From assembly GCF_900142565.1 (NCBI RefSeq), contig NZ_FRBH01000001.1:1-64000 (forward strand): 64,000 nt of DNA. The letters run 5' to 3'. Shown piece by piece: positions 56,030 through 64,000 of this stretch. Source of the DNA: Chishuiella changwenlii (lineage in GTDB: Bacteria; Bacteroidota; Bacteroidia; Flavobacteriales; Weeksellaceae). The notes beneath the pieces were generated by a model. The model saw only the letters and a program-made list of their open reading frames with translations. It was not told the origin of the DNA and searched no databases. Numbering within the stretch: position 1 is the first letter of the stretch; each line of letters starts with the position of its first letter. The position numbers and the translations under genes were made by a program.

Positions 56030-57658
56030 TTATTTTTCTAAGAATGGATATTTGTAATCTTTAGCAGGTACAAATGTTTCTTTTATTGTCTGAACAGATG
56101 TCCAACGTAACAAGTTCATTGCAGAACCCGCTTTGTCATTCGTTCCTGAAGCACGAGCACCTCCGAATGGTTGTTGACCTACAACCGCACCAGTTGGTTT
56201 ATCGTTAATATAGAAATTTCCACAAGCATTTTTCAAAGCTTTAGATGCTACTTCAACAGCAGAACGCTCTTTAGAAAAGATAGAACCTGTTAAAGCATAA
56301 GCAGATGTTTCATCAACTAATTTTAATGTAGCTTCGAATTCATTTTCATCGTAAACATAAACAGATAATACAGGACCAAAGATTTCCTCTACCATAGATT
56401 CATATTTAGGATTTGTAGCTTTGATAACTGTAGGATGAACAAAGTAACCAACAGAATCATCATAAGTTCCTCCAATTACAACCTCAGCCTCATTTGATGC
56501 TTTCGCTCTATCAATATATGCTTTAGATTTTTCGAAAGAATTTTTATCAATTACAGCAGTAACAAAATTAGATAAATCTTCTGGAGAACCCAAAGTAACT
56601 GTAGCTAACATTTCTTTCATTTGTTTTTCTACTTCATTCCATAAGTTTGATGGAATATAAGCTCTAGAAGCAGCAGAACATTTTTGTCCTTGGTATTCAA
56701 AAGCACCACGAACTAAACCAACAGCAACCTCTGTAGCACATGCAGACTTGTGAACCATTACAAAATCTTTACCTCCTGTTTCTCCAACAATTCTAGGGTA
56801 AGTTCTGTATTGATCGATATTATCTCCGATTTGTTTCCATAAAGCATTAAATACTTTTGTAGAACCTGTAAAATGTAATCCAGCAAAATCTTTATGTTCT
56901 AAAACAGTTTTTGCAGTTTCAGCACCGTCAGTTAAAACTAAGTTGATAACACCATCTGGTAAACCAGCTTTTTTGAAAATCTCCATTGTAACATGAGCAG
57001 CTAAAAGTTGTTTATCAGAAGGTTTCCAAACTACAACATTCCCCATTAAAGCCATACAAGATGGTAAATTTCCTGCAATTGCAGTAAAGTTAAATGGTGT
57101 AATTGCAAATGTAAATCCTTCTAATGGGCGGTAATCTACACGATTCCAAATTCCAGGAGCTGAAATTGGTTGATCTGCATAAATTTCTGTCATGTATTGT
57201 ACATTGAAACGTAAAAAGTCTATAAACTCACATGCAGCATCAATTTCTGCTTGCATTGCATTTTTAGATTGACCAATCATTGTTGCAGCATTTAATTTTG
57301 CACGGTAAGGTCCCGCAATTAAATCTGCAGCTTTTAAGAAAATAGCAGCTCTATCTTCCCAAGGCATTGCAACCCAAGCATCTTTTGCAGCTAAAGCTGT
57401 ATCAATTGCTTTGTTAACATCATTTTGCGTTCCTTCGTGGTAGTAACCTACAACTTTTTGATGATCGTGTGGTGGACGAATTTCTTTTTTATTCCCACTA
57501 AAGATCTCTTCAGAACCAATGTATTGAGGAACTTCTGTTACCTCATTAAACATTTTTTTGTATGCGTCTAATAATTGCGCACGCTCTAGTGAACCTGGAG
57601 CATATGATTTTACCTCTTCATTAACTGCTTGAGGAATTTGAGCAAATGATTTTGACAT
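56030..57658 (-). CDS. pruA: L-glutamate gamma-semialdehyde dehydrogenase (P5C dehydrogenase)
   Basis: Oxidises glutamate semialdehyde (from proline) to glutamate with NAD. At 542 residues it has the length of the stand-alone bacterial and mitochondrial form, not the PutA fusion. Landmarks are ITPFNFTAIAGNLPSCMALM, the NAD-binding HFTGSTKVFNALW, the general base in GETGGKDFVMVH near 292 and the catalytic cysteine in FEYQGQKCSAASRAY near 327. A TAAATTTG at 57693-57700 may be its -7 box. No proline dehydrogenase gene is adjacent. Confidence 0.95.
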   Translation of the reverse strand: MSKSFAQIPQAVNEEVKSYAPGSLERAQLLDAYKKMFNEVTEVPQYIGSEEIFSGNKKEIRPPHDHQKVVGYYHEGTQNDVNKAIDTALAAKDAWVAMPWEDRAAIFLKAADLIAGPYRAKLNAATMIGQSKNAMQAEIDAACEFIDFLRFNVQYMTEIYADQPISAPGIWNRVDYRPLEGFTFAITPFNFTAIAGNLPSCMALMGNVVVWKPSDKQLLAAHVTMEIFKKAGLPDGVINLVLTDGAETAKTVLEHKDFAGLHFTGSTKVFNALWKQIGDNIDQYRTYPRIVGETGGKDFVMVHKSACATEVAVGLVRGAFEYQGQKCSAASRAYIPSNLWNEVEKQMKEMLATVTLGSPEDLSNFVTAVIDKNSFEKSKAYIDRAKASNEAEVVIGGTYDDSVGYFVHPTVIKATNPKYESMVEEIFGPVLSVYVYDENEFEATLKLVDETSAYALTGSIFSKERSAVEVASKALKNACGNFYINDKPTGAVVGQQPFGGARASGTNDKAGSAMNLLRWTSVQTIKETFVPAKDYKYPFLEK

Positions 57659-57795
57659 TTTTATTATTTTGTTTGTTATACTTATAGATGTTCAAATTTA
57701 CAAAAATTATATAGATGAATACTTAATAACAATAAATCTTACATCTTGTATTTTAAAATAACGTTAAACAAGCATATTTTGTTTATTTAAATTGA

Positions 57796-57831
57796 AAAAG
57801 CCAGATGAAGAAATTTCTTCATCTGGCTTTT
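57796..57831. terminator. Terminator after the porT-like gene
   Basis: Perfect 18-bp inverted repeat (AAAAGCCAGATGAAGAAA and complement) with T-rich flanks on both strands, 40 bases after the stop at 57872. Confidence 0.93.
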
Positions 57832-57871
57832 ATATTTTTTAAAGTAACTATTTTAAATAGTCATTTTTTTT

Positions 57872-58528
57872 TTAATCAAAAGTATAACTGATTCCCAGGC
57901 TGACAATTTGTTGAGATTTTCTTTTTAAAGCATCTGGATCACCACTAATTTCATAGTCTATATCTAACTTTGGATAAGCATTAGATAAACCAAATTCATA
58001 ACGAACACTAACTTCAAATTTTCTATTAAAACTATATCCTATTCCTCCTGCTAAAGCAAAATCGAAAGTAGCTGCTTTTCCTTCATCACCAGCATAATAC
58101 TCACGTCCCGGAGGTGGATTAACAACATTTTGATTAACTAAGAAACCAAAACGAGGTCCTCCATAACCATAAAAGCTACTTGCTGTTTTTGTTAAATATC
58201 CTTTTAAAAATATAGGAATACTTAAATAATCTGCATGGTATTTTCTTTTTTCATCGTACTTACTTCCGTTTTCTCCAGAAGCAACATATAATAATTCTGC
58301 CTGAATATATAGTTGATTATATTCGCATCGACATCTATAAAAATCTATTGGAACTTCTGCAAATGCACCTGCCATAAATGCAGTTCTACGTGAAGATGGA
58401 TTGTGCGCATTGGTTACTGCAGAAACATTAGGCCCAGCTATTATACCAAATCTAGTATTACTAAACTCTACTTGTGCATTTAAAATATTACACAAAAAGA
58501 TTGTAATAATAAAAATTATTTTCTTCAT
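57872..58528 (-). CDS. Outer-membrane beta-barrel protein, PorT-like
   Basis: A 218-residue protein with a signal peptide (about 1-18, MKKIIFIITIFLCNILNA, cut before QVEF). RFGIIAGPNVSAVTNAHN, YIQAELLYVASGENG, LSIPIFLKGYLT, YGYGGPRFGFLVNQ and a C-terminal IVSLGISYTFD place it in the PorT/OMP_b-brl_2 family, one of the commonest in Bacteroidota. True PorT belongs to type IX secretion; general sequence likeness does not prove that role. A cysteine pair (RCRC, near residue 48) is unusual. Confidence 0.75.
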   Translation of the reverse strand: MKKIIFIITIFLCNILNAQVEFSNTRFGIIAGPNVSAVTNAHNPSSRRTAFMAGAFAEVPIDFYRCRCEYNQLYIQAELLYVASGENGSKYDEKRKYHADYLSIPIFLKGYLTKTASSFYGYGGPRFGFLVNQNVVNPPPGREYYAGDEGKAATFDFALAGGIGYSFNRKFEVSVRYEFGLSNAYPKLDIDYEISGDPDALKRKSQQIVSLGISYTFD

Positions 58529-59008
58529 TTATCTAAATATTATTTATCTTATCTTTTTAAAATTTTAAAAAAAATCATTTTAAAAGTTCAACAGAAAATA
58601 CTCTATTTAACCTTAAAAAGTATAAACCAGTATCTACAACTATAAAAATCAAATAATATAGATTATTCTTAAAAATTATATAAACATTAAAACCTATTTG
58701 GTCATTTAGATTTGTATTTATAATTTCAAGAATTTAAAATTGTCTACTTTATCTTGGTTAAAAATAAAATTTGAAACAATTTAATTTCAGGTTTAGTTGG
58801 GTAGGTACATTTTTTTAAAATCTTAAATTATTTTACTTCTATACTATATAGAACTAAAAAAATGATATTTTATTTTAAATAATGTTTAGAGAGAGTCCAA
58901 TAACTTAATAGTCTTATCGACTTAGCTACTGTTGGTTGGCCAAAGATATATATCTTTAGTTAAAAAAATACTAAAAAAATAAATAAATTTATTTTAAATA
59001 GCAAAAAA
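58529..59008. other. Intergenic region, 480 bases, no gene seen
   Basis: Very AT-rich and without a credible gene on either strand. It must contain the promoter of the porT-like gene, but no clear TAnnTTTG with a -33 partner was found. A 16-bp perfect palindrome AAAGATATATATCTTT lies at 58942-58957. Confidence 0.55.
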
Positions 59009-59042
59009 ACAAAAAAGCGCTTTTAAAAAAAAGCGCTTTTTT
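59009..59042 (-). terminator. Terminator of the unknown two-gene unit
   Basis: Fourteen-bp inverted repeat (AAAAAAGCGCTTTT / AAAAGCGCTTTTTT) with T run, two bases after the stop at 59045. Confidence 0.92.
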
Positions 59043-59044
59043 GT

Positions 59045-61603
59045 TTAAAAATTATTGGTATAATAATCAAAATAATTACAGTTTGACTTTATCTCTTGAT
59101 ATGCTTTTGTATTAGAATATTTCTTTAATTCTTTAAAATTACTTCTAAAATTAGCTACCTTAAAAGCTAAGATTTTATCTGTATTGTCGTAGCTATTTTC
59201 GTATAAACGTTTCAGAATTGGATCTTCGGAATTGTAGAATTTCCCTTGTTCATTCTTTGATAATGCAAATAAAAGTTGAGCTTTCATTTCGTTATCTTTT
59301 GTTAAGTTGAATGCTCTTTTTAAATAACCTTCTGATGGAGTAAAGTTATCTGTGTAATTACTTCCCCAACCAAAGTCTTTGTAATAGAAATTATTTGTTT
59401 TAAAATAATCACCTCCATAATTATTGTATTTTGGTCCATTGGCATTGTTTCTATCAAATGTTAATAAATAGCGGTAATAACCTAAAGTTGTCGTATTGTA
59501 ATAAAAATTACCTAAAAGATAATTTGCTTTTGCCGCTTGTTCGTTTGATTTTTTTGCCAATTTCGCCAGTTCTATAAGAGAATTTGTTAACTCTAATTTT
59601 GACATATTTGGTTGAATAAATTTAAATTCGTTTAAATATGGAGTTGCTATTACAACATCTTCATCACAATTAAAACATTCGATTTTATTGTAACCAAAAA
59701 TCTTATTTGTAATATTATGATACCCATCAAACTGATTCTCTAATAAAGTCTTCGTTTGTTTATCTGTTGAATAATCATAATCGTATTCATAAAAAGTACT
59801 TGGTGAAATATGATACTTCTGGTTTATTTTTTCGAATTCCTTTTTCGCTAAATCAAATTTCATCTCTCCTAAATAAAGTGTTCCTCTATAGTCCGAAAGG
59901 TAATCTGAAAGATTAAATGTAATGTCGTTTAATTTTTCTGTCTTATAATCGTAAGCAAAAGATTTTACTTTATTTGCAATCAAATATTTTTCGAAAGCAG
60001 ATTTATTTGATTTTTTATCTAATTTATCTAAATCATTAATAATATCCCAAGACGGATTATTACCTAAATCTGTAATAGTATTATGAATTAGAAAAGCTTT
60101 TCCCTTATCTCCTTGCAAATAGAATCTGTTTGCTAAAACATCTAAAATAACATTTTTAAGATTCATTTGCTGATTAACTTCTGCCGAATACGTCCATTCA
60201 TCTTCAGGAAGTTTAGGGTATTCGAAATTTAAAATATTCCCATATTTTGTCATTAAATGATTCTCAAAATTATCTGTAATCTTTTTTTGTTCGAAGATTT
60301 CAGTTAAAATTTCAATCACCTTTTTTTGTTGCTCAAATTCTTTAGAGTTCGTATTAACTTTCGCTAAATAGTTTTTTGTTTCAGCAAAATTCTTGTTCAA
60401 TAAATTAAGATAGGAAACAGATAAGTTCCAAAAATCTTTATCTGTTGCATTTGTTGCTTGTTGTTTGGCAAAAGCTATTAAATCATTTAATTGTAAATCT
60501 TGCCCTTTTTCTTCAATATAATATCCTCCTTCTCCAGTTTTTATTGGTAGGTATAAATCAGAATATGTTTTTTGTTTTTTAGAAGAATCCCAATAATAAG
60601 ATTCTGGATTTTGTTGTAGATATTGTCTTTCTATTGTATTAATTGCACGTGCAAATAATACACGAGCTTGTAAAGCATTTATATCATTCGCAACAATTTT
60701 TCGCATTGGCGCCATTGGATTAGAAAAATCATTGTAACCAATTAATAAATACAAATCATTTTTTTCTTGACTTGTTTTTGCATTGGCTAACATTTTCTCG
60801 AAATTAAGATCTTGTGTAAATTTCATTGATTGGTAAGCGCTCAATTTTCTATCGTTAGAATGAGAGAAAACTTCAAAGAAATCATAATTTGCTTGGAGAT
60901 AATTTTCTAATGCTCTTTCTGCTCCTGCTTTTTGATCTAACGCATAATAATAAATAGGATTTTTAATCCCTTGAGACGCTACATACATATTAAAGTAATT
61001 AATAGCATCTTTATATTCGTGAAAATAATGAGCAAAACGAACTAACTGATAGCCATATCTTATTTTTAATTCTTTATCTGTTTCGGCATTCCAACTTTTT
61101 TTAAGAACATCAAGAACTTTTTTATAGTTTAAATTATTGACATTTTTCTCTGGACGAGAAACATATGACCATTCATCATTGTCTATATAATAAAATGCCA
61201 TGTAAGGTTCTAAATATTTTGCATAAGACAAATACAATAAGTTTTGTTTGTTCTTTTTTACAAAATCAACAGTTGCATAACTATAGTTAGAATTAGATGA
61301 TTTCCCATTCTTTATCATCAAATCAATATCAGATTTTGAAGCCTTAAAAACTAAATTATAAGCCTGTTCATAGCTTATGCCCATCGTTTTTTGCCACAAT
61401 AAAATATTCTCATTTTTTAATCCATCATTAGATTCAAAATAAGGATTATCTAATGTCATTAAAAATGGTTGATATTGTGGTGCTTCGCTTAATGTTTGCG
61501 AAAATAAATTGTAGTAGTAATAATCTTCTCCTCCGCCATCTGCACAAGCAAAAGATTTTGTTAATCCGAAAATTAAACTTAGTGTCAATACTATTTTTTT
61601 CAT
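59045..61603 (-). CDS. Large secreted protein of unknown function, TPR-like
   Basis: An 852-residue protein. The N-terminus (MKKIVLTLSLIFGLTKSFA then CADGGGEDYYYYN) is a signal peptide; a cysteine directly after it makes a lipoprotein possible although the lipobox is poor. The rest is a long helical solenoid rich in Tyr, Asn and Lys, with helix-pair text such as NYKKVLDVLKKSW, YKDAINYFNMYVAS and KANYLLGNFYYNT that resembles tetratricopeptide repeats. No enzyme motif was found. Its ATG overlaps the stop of the upstream lipoprotein gene by four bases, so both belong together. I do not recognise the family; distant relatives may exist in Flavobacteriia. Confidence 0.7.
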   Translation of the reverse strand: MKKIVLTLSLIFGLTKSFACADGGGEDYYYYNLFSQTLSEAPQYQPFLMTLDNPYFESNDGLKNENILLWQKTMGISYEQAYNLVFKASKSDIDLMIKNGKSSNSNYSYATVDFVKKNKQNLLYLSYAKYLEPYMAFYYIDNDEWSYVSRPEKNVNNLNYKKVLDVLKKSWNAETDKELKIRYGYQLVRFAHYFHEYKDAINYFNMYVASQGIKNPIYYYALDQKAGAERALENYLQANYDFFEVFSHSNDRKLSAYQSMKFTQDLNFEKMLANAKTSQEKNDLYLLIGYNDFSNPMAPMRKIVANDINALQARVLFARAINTIERQYLQQNPESYYWDSSKKQKTYSDLYLPIKTGEGGYYIEEKGQDLQLNDLIAFAKQQATNATDKDFWNLSVSYLNLLNKNFAETKNYLAKVNTNSKEFEQQKKVIEILTEIFEQKKITDNFENHLMTKYGNILNFEYPKLPEDEWTYSAEVNQQMNLKNVILDVLANRFYLQGDKGKAFLIHNTITDLGNNPSWDIINDLDKLDKKSNKSAFEKYLIANKVKSFAYDYKTEKLNDITFNLSDYLSDYRGTLYLGEMKFDLAKKEFEKINQKYHISPSTFYEYDYDYSTDKQTKTLLENQFDGYHNITNKIFGYNKIECFNCDEDVVIATPYLNEFKFIQPNMSKLELTNSLIELAKLAKKSNEQAAKANYLLGNFYYNTTTLGYYRYLLTFDRNNANGPKYNNYGGDYFKTNNFYYKDFGWGSNYTDNFTPSEGYLKRAFNLTKDNEMKAQLLFALSKNEQGKFYNSEDPILKRLYENSYDNTDKILAFKVANFRSNFKELKKYSNTKAYQEIKSNCNYFDYYTNNF

Positions 61604-62589
61604 AATTCTGTTGGAATAGTTTTCAAAAATTTTGAATCTAAATGATAATAAATCACATGATAATTATACGGTAGTTTTTGGTCGATAAAACGTTTTGTAT
61701 TAATTAATAATTCTGATGAAATATTTTCTATTTTAATTTTAAATCCTTTGCTTACATAAAAATTTTCCACAAAAAAATCGTCCTGAACTTCATAAAGTCC
61801 ATCTTTTATTTTTTTGACTGGTTTTCCATGTAAGTCTTTTTCTGAAAAAGAATTAATAAGCTTTATATCTCCTAGGTGGTTGGTTAAAATTGCCCATGAG
61901 TAAATAGGTAATGCTACGTCTAATTTTATGGGGTAATTGTTTAAGTTTTCTAAATAATCTTTTGCGATATCTAAATCTAAAATCGAATTTTTATCTGACT
62001 GATCAGTAGGATTCTCGGTTGCATAACACATTAAAACCATTTTATCTAAAGGCGGAACTCCTTCTCTATCTTTAAACTTTACTTGATGCAATCGTAAAGT
62101 TGCAGAAAGTTTTTTACGTGAAATGTATTTTAATTCTGATAAAAACGAAAAATAATTTTCTCTTGTAGATTTTGTCCAATCGCAATCTATTTGTATTTCA
62201 TCAAAAGATTCTAATTTTCCTCTTTCTGCTGTTTCACTCAAAAAGTTAAAAACATCTTTTGCCAAAATCTTAATCTGATCTGGTGTTGTATTGATAAATG
62301 TTCGGTTTGTTATAAAAACGGTTGGTATATAACGTACATTTAACTGTTCTGCATTAAAATTCTGAATTACACCAACTGGAGAAATCTTTCCTCCTTTTTT
62401 ATCCACATCAAAAAAACGAACATAGACGTTTTTTGATTTCAAAGAATCTACAACTTTTTTCTCTGCTGGGTTAATCGAATAATTACTTCGCCAATAATAA
62501 AAGTCTTTTGTAGTTTTTTTGACATCGGTATTACAACCAACTAAAAAAGTTAGTATAACAACACTAAAGATATTTTTAATCCATCGCAT
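61600..62589 (-). CDS. Lipoprotein with TIM-barrel-like features (DUF3142-like?)
   Basis: A 329-residue protein with a lipoprotein signal: MRWIKNIFSVVILTFLVGC, cysteine about 19, then NTDVKK. The body shows DFYYWRSNYSIN, EIQIDCDWTKSTRENYFSF, LSATLRLHQVK, VLMCYATEN and LDVALPIYSWAIL, an order of strands ending in acidic residues as in glycoside-hydrolase-like TIM barrels, and close in style to DUF3142; this is a weak assignment. The frame opens with a TTG at 62595, but that is inside TAAATTTG (62593-62600), a -7 box, so the ATG at 62589 is preferred and the mRNA is probably leaderless. Coupled by ATGA to the following gene. Confidence 0.65.
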   Translation of the reverse strand: MRWIKNIFSVVILTFLVGCNTDVKKTTKDFYYWRSNYSINPAEKKVVDSLKSKNVYVRFFDVDKKGGKISPVGVIQNFNAEQLNVRYIPTVFITNRTFINTTPDQIKILAKDVFNFLSETAERGKLESFDEIQIDCDWTKSTRENYFSFLSELKYISRKKLSATLRLHQVKFKDREGVPPLDKMVLMCYATENPTDQSDKNSILDLDIAKDYLENLNNYPIKLDVALPIYSWAILTNHLGDIKLINSFSEKDLHGKPVKKIKDGLYEVQDDFFVENFYVSKGFKIKIENISSELLINTKRFIDQKLPYNYHVIYYHLDSKFLKTIPTEL

Positions 62590-62592
62590 ATT

Positions 62593-62600
62593 CAAATTTA
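62593..62600 (-). promoter_or_regulatory. -7 element of the unknown two-gene unit
   Basis: TAAATTTG on the minus strand ends three bases before the ATG at 62589. A good -33 element was not found. If used, transcription begins at or within one or two bases of the start codon. Confidence 0.45.
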
Positions 62601-62655
62601 CACCTAAAATTAATAACTTAACTTGAGTGATGTCATTTTCTCAATAACTTATTTG

Positions 62656-62686
62656 CAAAAAAAATCTCCTTCGTTTGGAAGGAGAT
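62656..62686 (-). terminator. Terminator after the ABC transporter genes
   Basis: Minus-strand stem ATCTCCTTC / GAAGGAGAT with a five-base loop, followed by eight Ts, just after the ATPase stop. Confidence 0.9.
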
Positions 62687-62692
62687 CATCTA

Positions 62693-63388
62693 TTATATTG
62701 CAAAGAATTGTTCTAGCTCTTCTAATGTTTGGGTAGAAGTTTTAATATCTTTTACCAACTCTCCTTTATTAAGAGCAATTATTCGATCGGAAACCTCTAC
62801 TGTATGATTTAGATCGTGACTAGAAACTAAAATTGTTTTTTCTTTGTTTTGAGTCAAATCTTTAATTAAATTTTTTAATCTAATTTGTGTTGAAGGATCC
62901 AAATTAGCAAAAGGCTCATCGAGAATTATAATTTCTGGATCACCTATTAAAGCAGCTATAATACCTACTTTCTTCTGATTTCCTTTGGATAAATCTCTCA
63001 AATATTTCTTCTTTCCTAGAATTTCTCCATTAAAAAATTCTTCATATTGCGCTATAAAAGCATCTATACTCGCTTTATTTTGACCACGTAAATCTCCTAT
63101 GAAATAAAAATATTCTTCTGGAGTTAAGTAATTAATTAAAAAACTCTCATCTATAAAAGCTGTTGTAACTTTTTTCCACTCTTCGCTTTCGTTAACTTTT
63201 ATATCGTTTAATTTTATTTCACCAGTTGTTGGCTCAATTAAATCTAACATTAAACTAAAAAGTGTTGTTTTTCCTGCTCCATTGTTTCCAACTAAGCCAA
63301 TACTTTCTCCTTTATTAATGATTAGATTGTCTATATGAATAACTCTTACTCCGTTATATTCTTTTGATATATTATTAATTTGAATCAT
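62693..63388 (-). CDS. ABC transporter ATP-binding protein
   Basis: A 231-residue ATPase of an ABC-2-type exporter. Walker A is GLVGNNGAGKTTLFSLM (about 34-50), the Q loop is replaced in spacing by TAFIDESFLINYLTPEEY, the signature is DLSKGNQKKVG, Walker B IIILDEPFANLD and the H loop LVSSHDLNHT. The LSGGQ serine-glycine pair is SKG, a known variant among these exporters. It follows the DUF5687-type membrane protein by 17 bases, so the two form one transporter. The cargo is unknown. Confidence 0.9.
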   Translation of the reverse strand: MIQINNISKEYNGVRVIHIDNLIINKGESIGLVGNNGAGKTTLFSLMLDLIEPTTGEIKLNDIKVNESEEWKKVTTAFIDESFLINYLTPEEYFYFIGDLRGQNKASIDAFIAQYEEFFNGEILGKKKYLRDLSKGNQKKVGIIAALIGDPEIIILDEPFANLDPSTQIRLKNLIKDLTQNKEKTILVSSHDLNHTVEVSDRIIALNKGELVKDIKTSTQTLEELEQFFAI

Positions 63389-63405
63389 TTTAATTGTGTT
63401 TTTTA

Positions 63406-64000
63406 TTAAGCGTTTTGTTGTTTAAATCCTTGTAGTGACGAATATTTATTCTTCTTGTAAGCAATTTCTATTAAATTGAAAAAATATGATTTTAATGCAA
63501 ATCCAATTATTCCAACTCCTGCCAGAACGAGTGATGCTGTTAAGAAATTAAAAATATAATTAAATAGTAACCAAATTAAAACAGGGAAAACCATTACAGG
63601 AATCATAATTAACCATTGCGCAACACCTGTTCCTTGATAATTCATAAATTGACTTTTATCTAAATCTATTCTCTTTTTATTGTTTGCTCCTATTCGTAGG
63701 ATAAGTGGAACATTAATTCCAATATTATAAACAGCACAAGCCAAATTGAGAATTAAAATATGATAACCGAAATAAGCATAAAACGTTGTTATAATAGCCA
63801 TGACGATAATTGAAAAATACATTAAAGTAGCCTTAGATTTTAAGTACAATTTTAATGGAATATTTTGTGTCATCATCATTGAATAATATGTACTATCCCA
63901 CGCAGGAATAAACTGTCCGAAGTTAATCATGAACATTCCTGTCATAAAAATTCCAACAAAAGTTAGCATTGCCGAATTACTGTACACATCGTTCATATAG
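63406..64000 (-). CDS. ABC transporter membrane protein, DUF5687-like (5' end cut off)
   Basis: The C-terminal 196 residues or more of a polytopic membrane protein; the frame is still open at the right edge, so the start lies outside. At least five hydrophobic segments are visible (LTFVGIFMTGMFMINFGQ, FSIIVMAIITTFYAYFGYHI, VFPVLIWLLFNYIFNF, LVLAGVGIIGFALKSYFF). The style matches DUF5687 proteins of Bacteroidota that pair with ABC ATPases, and the ATPase gene follows directly. Confidence 0.7.
   Translation of the reverse strand, partial: YMNDVYSNSAMLTFVGIFMTGMFMINFGQFIPAWDSTYYSMMMTQNIPLKLYLKSKATLMYFSIIVMAIITTFYAYFGYHILILNLACAVYNIGINVPLILRIGANNKKRIDLDKSQFMNYQGTGVAQWLIMIPVMVFPVLIWLLFNYIFNFLTASLVLAGVGIIGFALKSYFFNLIEIAYKKNKYSSLQGFKQQNA

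Overview
The window is AT-rich chromosomal DNA of a Flavobacteriia-type bacterium (phylum Bacteroidota), possibly Weeksellaceae; the genus cannot be fixed from sequence alone. The evidence is the type of the core proteins (cysteine-poor S4 and L36, S21 beginning MLIIPVKDGES, a DUF3467 gene after rpoC), the lack of Shine-Dalgarno sequences, secreted proteins with the 'VGIGTxTP..LDI' motif, and promoters of the Bacteroidota type (TTTG or TTG, then 18-21 bases, then TAnnTTTG). Such promoters are seen in front of rpsU, rpsH, the Thr-Tyr-Gly tRNA cluster, two S74 surface-protein genes, tuf and etfB.

Layout. (1) 1-871: no protein gene, but two tandem strong promoters face out of the left edge, perhaps towards an rRNA operon. 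(2) 872-6718, minus: recQ, gpmI, a small HAD phosphatase, map and a methyltransferase. (3) 6894-12589, plus: kdsD-tatC, etfB-etfA, a bifunctional-nuclease-family protein and a nucleoside-type MFS transporter. (4) 12822-15908, minus: folA and a secreted M1 aminopeptidase. (5) 16125-23445, minus: the distal spc operon and alpha operon, rpsH-rplF-rplR-rpsE-rpmD-rplO-secY-infA-rpmJ-rpsM-rpsK-rpsD-rpoA-rplQ. The genes normally in front of rpsH (rpsN, rplE and so on back to rpsJ) are absent; rpsH has its own promoter instead. (6) 23446-34654: an accessory block next to that break. It holds a 3 x 184 bp tandem array, three secreted S74 (self-cleaving tail-fibre chaperone) proteins, a related 2 x 193 bp array, three secreted fibrinogen-like GGGW-domain paralogs, then 36 x 8 bp and 12 x 7 bp microsatellites against an outer-membrane protein gene. 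(7) 34655-37666: small membrane proteins and a 2-oxoacid dehydrogenase E2. (8) 37900-52885, minus: the informational cluster rpsU-xerC-hpf-tRNA(Thr,Tyr,Gly)-tuf-tRNA(Trp)-secE-nusG-rplKAJL-rpoBC-DUF3467. (9) 52954-64000: acyl-CoA dehydrogenase, OmpW, a cation-diffusion transporter, pruA, a porT-like barrel, an uncharacterised two-gene unit (59045-62589) and an ABC exporter pair cut by the right edge.

Most of the window is housekeeping. The least explained parts are the accessory block at the broken ribosomal operon, with its repeats and modular surface proteins, and the coupled orphan pair at 59045-62589. No CRISPR array, insertion sequence, integrase-bearing element or toxin-antitoxin pair was recognised.
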